A stretch of 64,000 nucleotides of DNA. Source: JAGWAJ01 sp026707615. Lineage in GTDB: Bacteria > Acidobacteriota > Vicinamibacteria > Vicinamibacterales > UBA8438. Both the position numbers and the translations under genes were made by a program. Shown one piece after another: positions 9,189-18,448 of this stretch. The DNA lies in contig CBDBMW010000012.1 of assembly GCA_965207595.1 (NCBI GenBank), positions 2,356,001 through 2,420,000 of the forward strand, given 5' to 3'. The notes under the pieces are model-generated. The model searched no databases. It was given only the letters and a program-made list of their open reading frames with translations, and was not told where the DNA came from. The number at the start of each line of letters is the position of its first letter. Position 1 is the stretch's first letter.

Positions 9189-9219
9189 GAGCCTGCGCCG
9201 CAGGACGGCGCGGACTCCT
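9187..9219 (+). terminator. Hairpin at the end of the cytochrome operon
   Basis: Starting in the TAG stop codon, AGGAGCCTGCGCC pairs with GGCGCGGACTCCT (about 13 bp with one mismatch and one wobble). No T-run follows. The arm beginning TAGGAGCCTGCGCCGCAG closely matches the sequence just after the stop of the TonB receptor gene at 58660-58680 on the minus strand. Confidence 0.5.
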
Positions 9220-9406
9220 GAAGGATTGCCTTCCGAGGGGACTCCCGAAGCCCGGGGCCGGGAGCCCCGTTGGCCTCGACCCGAGACCCTGGTGCCCTCC
9301 GCGGGCGCACTTCGTGTGCGCTTGTGGATGATCGGACCGTGCAGTATTTTGATCTTGGGCGGTTCCGGTTTTCATTTGACGTGGGCACGGGAAAGGAGGG
9401 TTGCAA

Positions 9407-9745
9407 GTGGTCAGGATTGGACAGGGAGATCTGATGGAGCACTATTCTCTTCTAATCCCGAAGGGTTCTGCAGCCCGTATACCCGTGGACGTCAATGGAT
9501 GGACGTTCGACCTTGAAATCGAGTTCGACAACGCGTCAGAGGACAAGGGTGTAGACGTGAGCCCGCGCGGTGACGGTGTGAGAATCACTTTCCGCAAATG
9601 GGACAACGTGCTGGGCACGGCCCTGACAGAGCCGGTTACGTTGGCTACACTGCAAGATGGACGCGAACTTGCATTCATGGCTAGCAACTACGCAATTGGT
9701 ACGACGAACAAGCTGGATCTGCAGCTTCTGCTGCAGGGGCGGTGA
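9407..9745 (+). CDS. Small protein of unknown function
   Basis: A protein of about 112 residues with no signal peptide or membrane segment. It is rich in beta-prone stretches (WTFDLEIEFDN, GVRITFRKWD). AAAGGAGG at 9392-9399 is well spaced for the GTG at 9407; an ATG at 9434 with AGGGAG upstream is an alternative. It overlaps the next gene by one base (TGATG), so the two are translationally coupled. Codon use is less GC-biased than in its neighbours, which may hint at acquisition. I do not recognise the family. Confidence 0.7.
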   Translation: MVRIGQGDLMEHYSLLIPKGSAARIPVDVNGWTFDLEIEFDNASEDKGVDVSPRGDGVRITFRKWDNVLGTALTEPVTLATLQDGRELAFMASNYAIGTTNKLDLQLLLQGR

Positions 9746-10125
9746 TGAACATGCCCGACAGCAGGGGAGTCATCCGCCCGATCACGGTGCCTGTTGCGAG
9801 CATTCACGAGAACCTGAGCCAGGTCGTCATAATGACGACGGAAGACAAGCTGCGAAACATCTTCTACGAGTACGACGCGACTCTGCAGAACAAGAGACCG
9901 TGGGTCGCCGTCCTGAGCGTGTTCCTCACTCTTGTCGCGACTTTGATCACGAGCGAGCCGAGTGACTTTCTGTTGCCGAAGGAGAGCTGGCAAACCGCCT
10001 TCGGAGGAGGAGCGGTCGCGGCCTTCTTCTGGCTTGCCTCTTCCGTCAGGAGCGCGCTGGTGGCTTGGCGGAAGCCGATGTCGGTCGAGGACTTCGTGCA
10101 GAGAGTCAAGGAGCATCCGCGTTGA
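9745..10125 (+). CDS. Small membrane protein of unknown function
   Basis: 126 residues with a soluble N-terminal half and two predicted membrane segments (PWVAVLSVFLTLVATLI near residues 53-70 and AFGGGAVAAFFWLASSV near 86-104), then a short charged tail. The ATG overlaps the stop of the preceding small gene. The two form a compact pair of unknown role; the topology would suit a sensor, anchor or effector, but nothing decides between these. Confidence 0.72.
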   Translation: MNMPDSRGVIRPITVPVASIHENLSQVVIMTTEDKLRNIFYEYDATLQNKRPWVAVLSVFLTLVATLITSEPSDFLLPKESWQTAFGGGAVAAFFWLASSVRSALVAWRKPMSVEDFVQRVKEHPR

Positions 10126-10135
10126 GCCAGCGAGG

Positions 10136-11536
10136 ATGCGGCAGGCCGTAGTGAGACCTCACGCCATGGCCGGCGCAGGGCTCCTGCTGCTTGGCCTTGC
10201 GGCGGCACCGTCCGGCACGCTCCAGCCCTACGAAGAGACGATCTCGACCGACCATCCGGCGCTGCGGCTGCGAGAGCGCACGCCGAGGAACACTGTACAA
10301 GAGCTGGGGCTCCGCCTCGCTGACGGCCGCGTCACGCTGCGCCCCGCCGGCGATGGCACTGGTTACCTCCGCGCACTGCTCGATCACCTCGACGTCAACG
10401 CTGACACGCAGGTTCTCGTCTTCTCCAGGACGAGCCTGCAGCGGCAAGCGATCTCTCCGCGCCGGCCGCGCGCCATATACTTCAACGACGAGGTGGCGGT
10501 TGCCTTCGTGCCCGACTCCGATCGCGTCGAGCTGGCCGCCGCCGACCCGGGTCTCGGTGTCGCCTTCTACGAGCTGCAGGCGGCTCGCGCTTCGATTCGG
10601 TTGACGCGGAGTGCGGGCTGCCTCCGGTGCCACCATGGCCCGGCGACCCTCGGCGTGCCCGGCCTCTATGTCGGGTCGGTCTTCCCCAGTCCGTCGGGGG
10701 AGCCCAACTTCGGGCTCGGTACCGTCGTGACCGACCACCGAACGCCGCTGGCCGAACGCTGGGGCGGGTGGTACGTCACCGGCACACATGGCGCCCAATT
10801 GCATCGGGGTAACGCCGTCGCGCGCGATCCGGCGCGGCCGGAACGACTCGACGCGGCCGGCGCCCGGAACCTGACCAGCCTCGCCCGCAAGACCGACACC
10901 TCTCGCTACCTGGAGCCGGGGAGCGACATTGTCGCGCTGATGGTGCTGGAGCACCAGACGCAGATGACGAACCACCTGACCCGGCTCGCGTGGCTGGCGC
11001 GCCTTGAGGCGGCGACCGGCGAATCCACCGGGGCGGCCGCGGACACCGGGGCGGCCGCGGACACCGGGGCCGCCCCGGGCCGCGGTCGGGGTGCTCCGGG
11101 AACCGCAGCGCGGAGAGAGCTCGACGACTGGATCGAGGAGACGGTCGCCTACTTGTTGTTCGCGGGCGAGGCGCCGCTGGCAGAGCCGATCACGGGCGTC
11201 TCGACGTTCACCGCCACCTTCCCTCGCCGCGGCCCCCACGATGCGCGGGGCCGGTCGCTGCGCGACTTCGACCTGCGCACGCGTCTCTTCCGCTACCCGC
11301 TGAGCTACCTGATCTACAGCCGCGCCTTCGACGCGCTGCCCGACGGCGTGCGGGTGCGGGTGTACGAGCGGCTCCACGAGGTCCTGACCGGCGCGGACCG
11401 GAGTCCGAGGTTCCGCCACCTCGACGCCGCCGATCGCCGGGCGATCCTGCAGATCGTTGCCGAGACGAAGTCGAATCTGCCACCGTTCTGGCTCCCACCG
11501 GGCGACCCTTCCGCTGGCGCGCCGATCGCTCGGTGA
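10136..11536 (+). CDS. Secreted CxxCH protein of unknown function
   Basis: About 466 residues with a short hydrophobic leader (AGAGLLLLGLAAAPSG) and one haem-type motif CLRCHHGP near residue 162, which suggests a periplasmic c-type haem or metal site. The YVGSVFPSPSGEPNFGLG segment follows. A low-complexity insert (repeats of GAAADT) splits the protein near residue 300. The ATG at 10136 is chosen; ATG 10166 would also keep most of the leader. The family is not named here. The next gene is convergent and a strong hairpin separates the two. Confidence 0.75.
   Translation: MRQAVVRPHAMAGAGLLLLGLAAAPSGTLQPYEETISTDHPALRLRERTPRNTVQELGLRLADGRVTLRPAGDGTGYLRALLDHLDVNADTQVLVFSRTSLQRQAISPRRPRAIYFNDEVAVAFVPDSDRVELAAADPGLGVAFYELQAARASIRLTRSAGCLRCHHGPATLGVPGLYVGSVFPSPSGEPNFGLGTVVTDHRTPLAERWGGWYVTGTHGAQLHRGNAVARDPARPERLDAAGARNLTSLARKTDTSRYLEPGSDIVALMVLEHQTQMTNHLTRLAWLARLEAATGESTGAAADTGAAADTGAAPGRGRGAPGTAARRELDDWIEETVAYLLFAGEAPLAEPITGVSTFTATFPRRGPHDARGRSLRDFDLRTRLFRYPLSYLIYSRAFDALPDGVRVRVYERLHEVLTGADRSPRFRHLDAADRRAILQIVAETKSNLPPFWLPPGDPSAGAPIAR
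11027..11080 (+). repeat. 18-bp tandem repeat inside the CxxCH protein gene
   Basis: Two identical 18-bp units (ACCGGGGCGGCCGCGGAC at 11027-11044 and 11045-11062) and a diverged third (11063-11080) encode TGAAAD repeats. The length is a multiple of three, so the frame is kept. Confidence 0.8.
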
Positions 11537-11554
11537 CGACCGTGCCCGCGACCG

Positions 11555-11587
11555 GCGGCCCGGCGGGGTTCGGCGTCGCCGGGCCGC
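11555..11587. terminator. Strong hairpin between convergent genes
   Basis: GCGGCCCGGCG (11555-11565) pairs perfectly with CGCCGGGCCGC (11577-11587) across an 11-base loop. It lies 18 bp after the CxxCH gene stop and before the stop of the symporter gene on the other strand, so it could end both transcripts. It lacks a U-tract. Confidence 0.6.
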
Positions 11588-11667
11588 ACGGAGCTTCCAC
11601 CGGCGCCGCGAGGTAGCGACCGAGCCGCCCTCGCCCGATAGCGCGGTCGCGGAACTCGCGCCGGCCG

Positions 11668-13155
11668 TCAGAGGTCCATCACGGCGTCGATGTCGGGGTC
11701 GATGACCGGGGGCCGCGAGGCGAGCGAGATGCCGAAGAAGAGGGTCAGCGACAGCAGGAGCGCGATCGCGCCGCCGTCCATGCCCCACGGCACCGCGACG
11801 TCGAAGATCTCGATGCCGAAGTTGACGGCCAGGCTCGTCACGATGGCGACGTTGGCGGCAGTGGCGGTGGCGCGCTTCCAGTTGAAGCCGATGGTCACCG
11901 TCGGGACGAGCGCTGCCGCGAACGTCCCCCAGCCGAAGGCGCCGAGAAGCGCCACGAGGTCCTGGCGCGAATACAGCGCGAAGAGCGCCGATCCGACCGC
12001 GATGACCACGGTGGCGACGCGGGCCGACAGCAGCTCGCGGCGCAGGGACCGTCCCCGCAGGGCGCGCGGGATGTCGTGGACGACGGCGGCCGCGCCGAGG
12101 TTGAGGAAGCTGTCCGCGGTCGACATGATGGCCGCGAAGAGCGCCGCGAAGACGACGCCCGCGAGGACGGGGCTCGCGTAGAGCTGCAGGAAGCGGGGCG
12201 CCGCCTCGTCGGGGCTCGCCAGCTCCGGCTGCGCGCCCTGCAGGACGAGGGCCCGGACCGCGAGCCCGATGCTCACCCAGAGCAGCGAGCAGAGGAGGTA
12301 GCCGCCCGCGCTCACGGGCAGGATGCGGCGCGCGTCGTCGATGCGCCGGTTCATCATCAGCTTCGTGATGACGTGGGGCTGGCCGGAGCCGCCGATGGCG
12401 AAGAGGAAGAACCACGACAGGGCGCCCATCATGCCGAGCGTGCCCCAGGGGGAGATGGCCTCCGGGTCGTCGACCATGAGCGTCCCCGCGATGCCCGCCA
12501 GACCCCCGTCGACGGCGCTCAGGGTGGCCGCGAAGACGAAGAGCGCGGCGACGATCATGATGGCGCCCTGCACGAGATCGGTGTAGACCGAGGCCAGGAT
12601 GCCGCCCGTCACGCAGTAGAAGACCAGCACCGCGCAGGCGATGGCCACGCACGCGACGATCGAGATCTCCGGGATGAACGACACGCTGGCCAGGACGTCG
12701 CGGAGCACGGTGGCCATGGCCAGGATCTGCGTGCCGAGGTAGCCGAGCACGCCGAGCAGGATGGCCACCGCGGTGAGCAGCCGCGTCAGCTCGCTCCCGT
12801 AGCGCGCCGCCACCGCGTCGGGCAGCGAGATGGTGTCGCGCAGCTCGGCGATCATCCGCAGACGCTTGCCCAGCAGGTAGAAGGTCACGCAGAAGCCGAG
12901 GACGCTGGTCAGCGTCATCCACGACGAGCTCATCCCCATCCGGTAGACGAGCCCCGGCCCCCCGACGAAGCCGAAGCCGCTCATCGTGCTCGAGAAGACC
13001 GCGAGCCCCGTCACGAAGATGCCGAGGTCGCGGCCGGCCATGAAGAAGTCGCGCGTGGACGTCGTCCGGCGCAGCGCCCAGACGCCGACGCCGATGCACA
13101 TGGCCAGGTAGCCGACCACGCAGGCGAGGACGGTCAGGGCGCGGGTGTCATCCAT
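11668..13155 (-). CDS. Sodium:solute symporter (SSS family)
   Basis: A 495-residue polytopic membrane protein with about 13 hydrophobic segments. The N-terminal TSTRDFFMAGRDLG and GPGLVYRMGMSS stretches match the SSS family (PanF/PutP-like). Sodium-driven uptake of a small organic solute is expected, but the substrate cannot be read from the sequence. Its start codon overlaps the stop of the upstream membrane gene in ATGGATGA, so the pair is translationally coupled. Confidence 0.85.
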   Translation of the reverse strand: MDDTRALTVLACVVGYLAMCIGVGVWALRRTTSTRDFFMAGRDLGIFVTGLAVFSSTMSGFGFVGGPGLVYRMGMSSSWMTLTSVLGFCVTFYLLGKRLRMIAELRDTISLPDAVAARYGSELTRLLTAVAILLGVLGYLGTQILAMATVLRDVLASVSFIPEISIVACVAIACAVLVFYCVTGGILASVYTDLVQGAIMIVAALFVFAATLSAVDGGLAGIAGTLMVDDPEAISPWGTLGMMGALSWFFLFAIGGSGQPHVITKLMMNRRIDDARRILPVSAGGYLLCSLLWVSIGLAVRALVLQGAQPELASPDEAAPRFLQLYASPVLAGVVFAALFAAIMSTADSFLNLGAAAVVHDIPRALRGRSLRRELLSARVATVVIAVGSALFALYSRQDLVALLGAFGWGTFAAALVPTVTIGFNWKRATATAANVAIVTSLAVNFGIEIFDVAVPWGMDGGAIALLLSLTLFFGISLASRPPVIDPDIDAVMDL

Positions 13156-13717
13156 GGGCGGGCGGCTCGCGCCCGGCGCGGCGAGCGTCGACGATCGCCC
13201 GGAAGCGCGCGAGCGTCCCGTCGTCGACCACCGTGCCGCGGAACGCCAGCACGAAGACGAGCACGAACGCGAGCTGGAAGGGCCAGAGGACGTAGAGGAA
13301 CCAGGCGGTCGGCAGCGGCATCCCGAGCACGAGCCCCGGTGCCGGCGAGGCCATGTAGTTGGCGTAGGTCAGGACCATCACCGTGAGGATGCCGGCCAGC
13401 CCGACGCCGCAGCCGGCGAGGCGCCAGCCGATCGGGCCGACCCGCTCGCGCCGCCGGACGCCGAAGGCCAGGCAGCCGACGAGGAAGGCGGTCTGGAGCA
13501 TCGCGAACACCCAGGCGACCGCGAGGACCGGTCCGTGCCGGGCCGCGCCGGGCCCGCCGGCGTCCATCGACGGGAAGTCGGGATGCGGGAACCCCGCGCG
13601 CGGGTAGATCGTGCCGTCGGCCGCGGCGGCCGGCGGGTCGCTCGCGATCACGAAGGCTGCGCCGACGACGGCGCACATCGCCAGCAGGAGCCCGAAGAGC
13701 AGCCAGTGGAGTCTCAT
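13148..13717 (-). CDS. Membrane protein coupled to the symporter
   Basis: 189 residues with four to five hydrophobic segments (first near residues 4-24, then about 65-85, 102-122 and 135-160). The start is set at the ATG giving MRLHWLLFGLLLAMCAVVG; the open frame extends further but is then arginine-rich and unconvincing. It overlaps the symporter start by 8 bases. Small membrane partners next to SSS transporters are known in other systems, but this family is not recognised. Confidence 0.7.
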   Translation of the reverse strand: MRLHWLLFGLLLAMCAVVGAAFVIASDPPAAAADGTIYPRAGFPHPDFPSMDAGGPGAARHGPVLAVAWVFAMLQTAFLVGCLAFGVRRRERVGPIGWRLAGCGVGLAGILTVMVLTYANYMASPAPGLVLGMPLPTAWFLYVLWPFQLAFVLVFVLAFRGTVVDDGTLARFRAIVDARRAGREPPAHG

Positions 13718-13817
13718 CGTCACACGGGAGTGCCACGCCGCGCCCCAGCGGGCGCGTCGAGAGGCTGCGCGAGCACGATCCTCACGACACGTTCTGCGGC
13801 GCAGACTCCGAGCGCAC

Positions 13818-13823
13818 CATAAT
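13818..13823 (+). promoter_or_regulatory. Possible -10 element for a leaderless hydrolase transcript
   Basis: CATAAT (5 of 6 matches to TATAAT) lies six bases before the ATG at 13830, with no Shine-Dalgarno between. The layout resembles the element before the ankyrin start at 4468. Confidence 0.3.
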
Positions 13824-13829
13824 ACGCGC

Positions 13830-14483
13830 ATGCAACTGGTGTTCGAGCAGGTGCGCGTCGGCGGCGACCGGAACTTCGGCTACCTGCTGGGCGACCGGGA
13901 GGCGCGGCAGGGCGTCCTGATCGATCCGTCCTACTCGCCCGCGGTGCTGGTCGAGCGCGCCCGCGCGCAGGGGTTGACGGTCACGCACGTCATCAACACC
14001 CACGGGCACCCCGACCACACGGAGGGGAACGTCGAGGCGGTGCGGCTGACCGGCGCCGCCGTCGCCGCGCATCCGGCCTGCCCGGTCGACCCGGCCGTGG
14101 CGCTCGGCGACGGCGACCGGCTGGCGGTCGGGGCGTTCACCCTCGAGTGCCAGCACGTCCCGGGCCACGCCGCCGACCACCTCGTCCTCTACGAGCCGAC
14201 CTGCCGCCTCCTCTTCACGGGCGACCTGGTCTTCGTCGGCAAGGTCGGCGGGACGCGCAACGACGAGGACGCCGCCACCGAGTGGGACAGCCTGCAGCGC
14301 GTCCTGGCCGCGTATCCCGACGATGCGACCCTCTGGCCCGGCCACGACTACGGCGTGCGCCCGAGCTCGACCCTCGGACTCGAGAAGCGGACCAACCCCT
14401 TCCTCCGCTGCGAGAGCCTGGACGCCTTCCGCGCCCTCAAGCGCCACTGGCCCGCGTTCAAGGCCGAGCACGGCCTGAAGTAG
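13830..14483 (+). CDS. Metallo-beta-lactamase-fold hydrolase, glyoxalase II-like
   Basis: 217 residues with the metal-binding motif THGHPDH (near residues 57-63), then HVPGHAADH, LLFTGDLVF (metal Asp) and a late histidine in LWPGHDYG. This set of ligands is the hydroxyacylglutathione hydrolase / persulfide dioxygenase type of the superfamily. It would hydrolyse a thioester or related substrate in the cytoplasm. The ATG at 13830 begins the conserved MQLVFEQVRVGGDRNFGYLL strand. The exact substrate is not determinable. Confidence 0.88.
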   Translation: MQLVFEQVRVGGDRNFGYLLGDREARQGVLIDPSYSPAVLVERARAQGLTVTHVINTHGHPDHTEGNVEAVRLTGAAVAAHPACPVDPAVALGDGDRLAVGAFTLECQHVPGHAADHLVLYEPTCRLLFTGDLVFVGKVGGTRNDEDAATEWDSLQRVLAAYPDDATLWPGHDYGVRPSSTLGLEKRTNPFLRCESLDAFRALKRHWPAFKAEHGLK

Positions 14484-14608
14484 GCGGCGACTCCTCGCCG
14501 ACGGCTCGTTGCACTACAATCCCCGCTGGGCCGCGTCCGGCCCCAGGGTCGGCGGATGAGCGCGCCGGCCCGGCTCCCGCGCCTCCGCGAATCAGGGGAT
14601 CTCCGACG

Positions 14609-17029
14609 ATGTCGGTCACTGCCGCGGTTCGGCCGGTCTGTCGCGCGCTGCTCGCAGGCGTGCTGGCGGTCGTCGTGCCGGGCGCCGCGGCTCCGGCGCG
14701 GGCCGCAGCGCCGCCGGTCGCGGTCGATGGTCGGGGCCTGCTGCAGCAGTACTGCATCGGGTGCCACAACGACCGGACACGCTCCGCGGGACTGTCGCTC
14801 GCGGCCCTCGATCCCGCCGACCCCGCCGCGGACGCCGCCACCTTCGAGAAGGTCATCCTGAAGCTGCGGTCGGGCATGATGCCGCCCGAGGGGCGGCCCC
14901 GCCCCGACCACGCCACGCTCGACGCGTTCGTGGGCGATCTGGAGGCGCGCATCGACGCCGCCGCCGAGGCGGCGCCGAGCCCCGGCCGCCCGATCCTCCA
15001 CCGACTGAACCGGACGGAGTACGCCAACGCAGTGCGCGAGCTGACGGGGGTGGCCATCGACGTCGCGTCGCTCCTGCCGCCGGACGACATGAGCCAGGGC
15101 TACGACAACATGTCGGACGTCCTCACGGTGTCGCCGACGCTGATCGACAGCTACCTGACCGCGGCGGGGCGGATCGCGCGGCTGGCCGTAGGCGATCCCG
15201 AGGCGACGCCGTCGGTCGCGACCTACGTGGTGCCGCAGGCGTTCTCCCAGATGCGCCACGTGCCGGGGACGCCGTTCGGGACGCGCGGCGGCATCGCCGT
15301 GCGCCACCACTTCCCGGCCGACGGCGACTACGTGTTCCGCCTGTCGTTCTACTTCGCCAGCATCGGGGCGTTCTTCGGCGACAACATCCCCGCCGAAGGG
15401 GAGCAGATCGAGATCGCCATCGACGGCGAGCGGGTGGCGCTCGTCGACCTCGACCGCAAGCTGCGGACGACCGACGTCCTCCGGACGCCGCCGATCCCGA
15501 TCACGGCCGGGCCGCACCAGGTCTCGGCCGCTTTCCTCCAGCGCGCGGCCGGCCCGGTGCAGGACTTCGTGATGCCGTTCGAGCAGGCGCTCGCGGACCT
15601 GTCGACGGGGCACTTCCCGGGGTTGACGGGCCTGCCGCACCTCCGCAACCTGGGCATCGACGGTCCCTACGAGGTCGCCGGCGTGAGCCGCACGCCGAGC
15701 CGCGCCCGGCTCTTCACCTGCCGCCCGGCGGGCGCGGACGACGCGCCCCGGTGCGCGGCCGAGATCCTGGCCGGGGTCGCCCGGCGTGCCTTCCGCCGGC
15801 CGCTGGCCGAGGCCGACCGGGCGCGGCTGCTCGAGTTCTTCGAGACGGGCCGCGCGGAAGGGGACTTCGACGACGGCGTCCGGCTGGGGTTGCAGGCGGT
15901 CCTGGCCGATCCCGAATTCCTCTTTCGCTTCGAGCGCACGCCGGACGGGGTGGCGCCGGGAGAGATCTACCACCTGAGCGACCTGGAGCTGGCGTCCCGC
16001 CTGTCGTTCTTCCTCTGGAGCGGCCTGCCCGACGACGAGTTGCTGCGCGTCGCGGCGGCCGGGCGGCTGTCGGACCCGCACGAGCTCGAGCGACAGGTCC
16101 GGCGGATGCTCGCCGATCCGCGGGCCGAAGCGCTCGCGACCAGCTTCGCGTCGCACTGGCTGCGCCTGCAGAACCTCCAGGACATCCAGCCGGACGTCTA
16201 CCTCTATCCCGACTGGGACCTGAACCTGACGGAGTCGATGCGCCGCGAGACGGAGCTCCTCTTCGACAGCATCGTGCGCGAGGACCGCAGCGTGACGGAC
16301 CTCGTGACGGCGGACTACACGTTCGTCGACCAGCGCCTGGCCGGCCACTACGGCATTCCGAACGTCGCCGGCAACCGCTTCCGGCGCGTGGCGGTGGCCG
16401 ACGACGCCCGGCGCGGGCTGCTGGGGCACGGGAGCATCCTGACGCTCACGTCGCTCGCGAACCGCACCTCTCCCGTCATCCGCGGGGCGTGGGTGCTCGA
16501 CGTGCTGCTCGGCGCCCCGCCGCCCCGGCCCCCCGCCGACATCCCGCCGCTCGACGAGAACGAGCACGGCGAGGAGCCGGAGACGATGCGCCAACGGCTG
16601 GCCGCGCACCGGGCCCAACCGCAGTGCGCCGCGTGTCACCGCCTCATGGACCCGCTCGGCTTCGCCCTCGAGAACTTCGACGCGGTCGGCGCCTGGCGCG
16701 CCTTCGACAGCGGCGAGGCCATCGACCCGACCGACGTCCTGTTCGACGGCACGACGCTCCGCGGCCCCGCCGGGGTGCGCGCCTACGTGGAGCGGTCCGA
16801 GGCTCTGTTCACCAGCAACTTCGCGCGCAACCTCCTGATGTTCGCGCTCGGGCGCATCCTGCAGCCGTCGGACATGCCGGCCGTGCGGCGGATCGCGCAG
16901 CGGGCCGCGGCGGACGGCAACCGGTTCTCGGCGTTCGTCCTCGGCGTTGCCCGCAGCACTCCGTTCACGATGCGCCAGGCCGACGCCGGCCCCGGCGTGC
17001 CCCCCGCACCGCGTCGTACCGTGGAGTAA
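14609..17029 (+). CDS. DUF1592/DUF1588-type secreted c-haem protein (second copy)
   Basis: 806 residues, a paralogue of the protein at 4869-7313. It has a leader through about residue 36, a CIGCH haem motif (49-53), the DUF1587/1595/1592 blocks, then CAACH (673-677) in the DUF1588 MDPLGFALENFD segment, and a C-terminal DUF1585. A TACAAT hexamer at 14515-14520 may be the -10. It is followed after 17 bp by its DUF1552 partner. Confidence 0.9.
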   Translation: MSVTAAVRPVCRALLAGVLAVVVPGAAAPARAAAPPVAVDGRGLLQQYCIGCHNDRTRSAGLSLAALDPADPAADAATFEKVILKLRSGMMPPEGRPRPDHATLDAFVGDLEARIDAAAEAAPSPGRPILHRLNRTEYANAVRELTGVAIDVASLLPPDDMSQGYDNMSDVLTVSPTLIDSYLTAAGRIARLAVGDPEATPSVATYVVPQAFSQMRHVPGTPFGTRGGIAVRHHFPADGDYVFRLSFYFASIGAFFGDNIPAEGEQIEIAIDGERVALVDLDRKLRTTDVLRTPPIPITAGPHQVSAAFLQRAAGPVQDFVMPFEQALADLSTGHFPGLTGLPHLRNLGIDGPYEVAGVSRTPSRARLFTCRPAGADDAPRCAAEILAGVARRAFRRPLAEADRARLLEFFETGRAEGDFDDGVRLGLQAVLADPEFLFRFERTPDGVAPGEIYHLSDLELASRLSFFLWSGLPDDELLRVAAAGRLSDPHELERQVRRMLADPRAEALATSFASHWLRLQNLQDIQPDVYLYPDWDLNLTESMRRETELLFDSIVREDRSVTDLVTADYTFVDQRLAGHYGIPNVAGNRFRRVAVADDARRGLLGHGSILTLTSLANRTSPVIRGAWVLDVLLGAPPPRPPADIPPLDENEHGEEPETMRQRLAAHRAQPQCAACHRLMDPLGFALENFDAVGAWRAFDSGEAIDPTDVLFDGTTLRGPAGVRAYVERSEALFTSNFARNLLMFALGRILQPSDMPAVRRIAQRAAADGNRFSAFVLGVARSTPFTMRQADAGPGVPPAPRRTVE

Positions 17030-17046
17030 TCGAGGAGACAGGCGTC

Positions 17047-18420
17047 ATGTACATCACCCGCACCCACGTCTCGCGGCGGACCGTCCTGCGCGGCATGGGA
17101 GTGTCGCTGGCGTTGCCGTTCCTCGACGCCATGGCGCCCGCGATGGCCGCGACGCGCAAGACGGCCGCGGCGCCGCGCACCCGCTTCGCGGCCATCGAGA
17201 TGGTGCACGGGAGCGCGGGGAGCACGGGGGAGGGGACGCGCCGCCACTACTGGTCGCCCAAGGGCACGGGACGCGACTTCGGGATGACGCCCATCCTGCG
17301 CTCGCTGGAGCCGCACCGCGACTACGTGACGGTGGTCAGCCACACCGACATCGCCCCCGCAACGGCGCGCACGGAAGCGGAGGCGGGGGCCGACCACACC
17401 CGTTCGTCCGCCGCGTTCCTGACCTGCGCCCACGCGAAGATGACCGAGGGGGCGGACATCCACAACGCCACGTCCGTCGACCAGATCTACGCGCGGGCGG
17501 CGGGGCAGGACACGGCGCTGCCGTCCATCCAGCTCTGCATCGAGGACGTCGGCTCGCTCACCGGGGCCTGCGGCTACGGCTACAGTTGCGTCTACGCCAA
17601 CACCATCTCGTGGTCGTCGCCGACGACGCCGCTCCCGATGGAGCGCGACCCGCGCGTGGCGTTCGAGCGCCTCTTCGGCGACGGGGCGACGCCGGAGCAG
17701 CGTGACGCCCGGCGCCGGGCCAAGGCGTCGATCCTCGACGCCATCCTCGACAAGGTCGACGACCTGCAGCTCCGACTCGGGGCGGCGGACCGCGCGCGCC
17801 TCGACGACTACCTCGAGGACGTGCGGGAGATCGAGCGGCGCATAGAGCGCGTGGAGGCGACCAACGCCGCTGCGATCGTCCGGGAGCTCCCGTCCGCGCC
17901 GATCGGGGTGCCGGAGAGGTGGACGGAGCACGTCCGGCTGATGTTCGACCTGCAGGTGCTCGCGTTCACGACGGACACGACGCGAGTGGCCGCCTTCAAG
18001 ATGGGACGCGACGTCAGCTCGCGGGTCTTCACCGAGGCGGGGATCGAGACGCCGTTCCATTCGCTGTCGCACCACGGCAACCGCCCCGACCGGCTGGCGG
18101 AGTTCGCGCGCCTGAACGCCTTTCACGTGGAGCAGGTGGCGCGCTTCCTCGCGCGGCTGCGCGAGACGCCGGACGGCGACGGCAACCTGCTCGACCACTC
18201 CCTGGTGCTCTACGGCAGCCCGATGGGGGACGGCAGCGTGCACAACCACCTGCGCGTGCCGCTGTTCCTGGCCGGCCGGGCCAACGGGCAGCTCCGCGGC
18301 AACCGCCACCTGCTCTGCCCCGACGGGACGCCGATGGCCAACGCGCTCCTGACAGTCCTGCACCGTCTGGGGGTCGACATCGACGCGGTCGGGGACAGCA
18401 CAGGCGAGCTGGATCTCTGA
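17047..18420 (+). CDS. DUF1552 protein (second copy)
   Basis: 457 residues beginning MYITRTHVSRRTVLRGMG, a Tat-like twin-arginine leader with a hydrophobic stretch to about residue 35. Family blocks seen in the first copy recur: DHTRSSAAFLTC, TSVDQIYAR, NTISWSSPTTPLPME, HSLSHHGN and GDSTGELDL at the C-terminus. GAGGAG lies 10-16 bases before the ATG. It is probably co-transcribed with the DUF1592 gene before it and the ankyrin gene after it (28-bp gap). Confidence 0.88.
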   Translation: MYITRTHVSRRTVLRGMGVSLALPFLDAMAPAMAATRKTAAAPRTRFAAIEMVHGSAGSTGEGTRRHYWSPKGTGRDFGMTPILRSLEPHRDYVTVVSHTDIAPATARTEAEAGADHTRSSAAFLTCAHAKMTEGADIHNATSVDQIYARAAGQDTALPSIQLCIEDVGSLTGACGYGYSCVYANTISWSSPTTPLPMERDPRVAFERLFGDGATPEQRDARRRAKASILDAILDKVDDLQLRLGAADRARLDDYLEDVREIERRIERVEATNAAAIVRELPSAPIGVPERWTEHVRLMFDLQVLAFTTDTTRVAAFKMGRDVSSRVFTEAGIETPFHSLSHHGNRPDRLAEFARLNAFHVEQVARFLARLRETPDGDGNLLDHSLVLYGSPMGDGSVHNHLRVPLFLAGRANGQLRGNRHLLCPDGTPMANALLTVLHRLGVDIDAVGDSTGELDL

Positions 18421-18448
18421 CCCGCGTCTTGCGGAGGGTGGGCGACCG

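Noticed and set aside
12076..13386. Plus-strand 436-codon frame opposite the symporter gene
   Set aside because: His/Arg/Asp-rich composition typical of the reverse strand of a membrane-protein gene; the minus-strand symporter is well supported.
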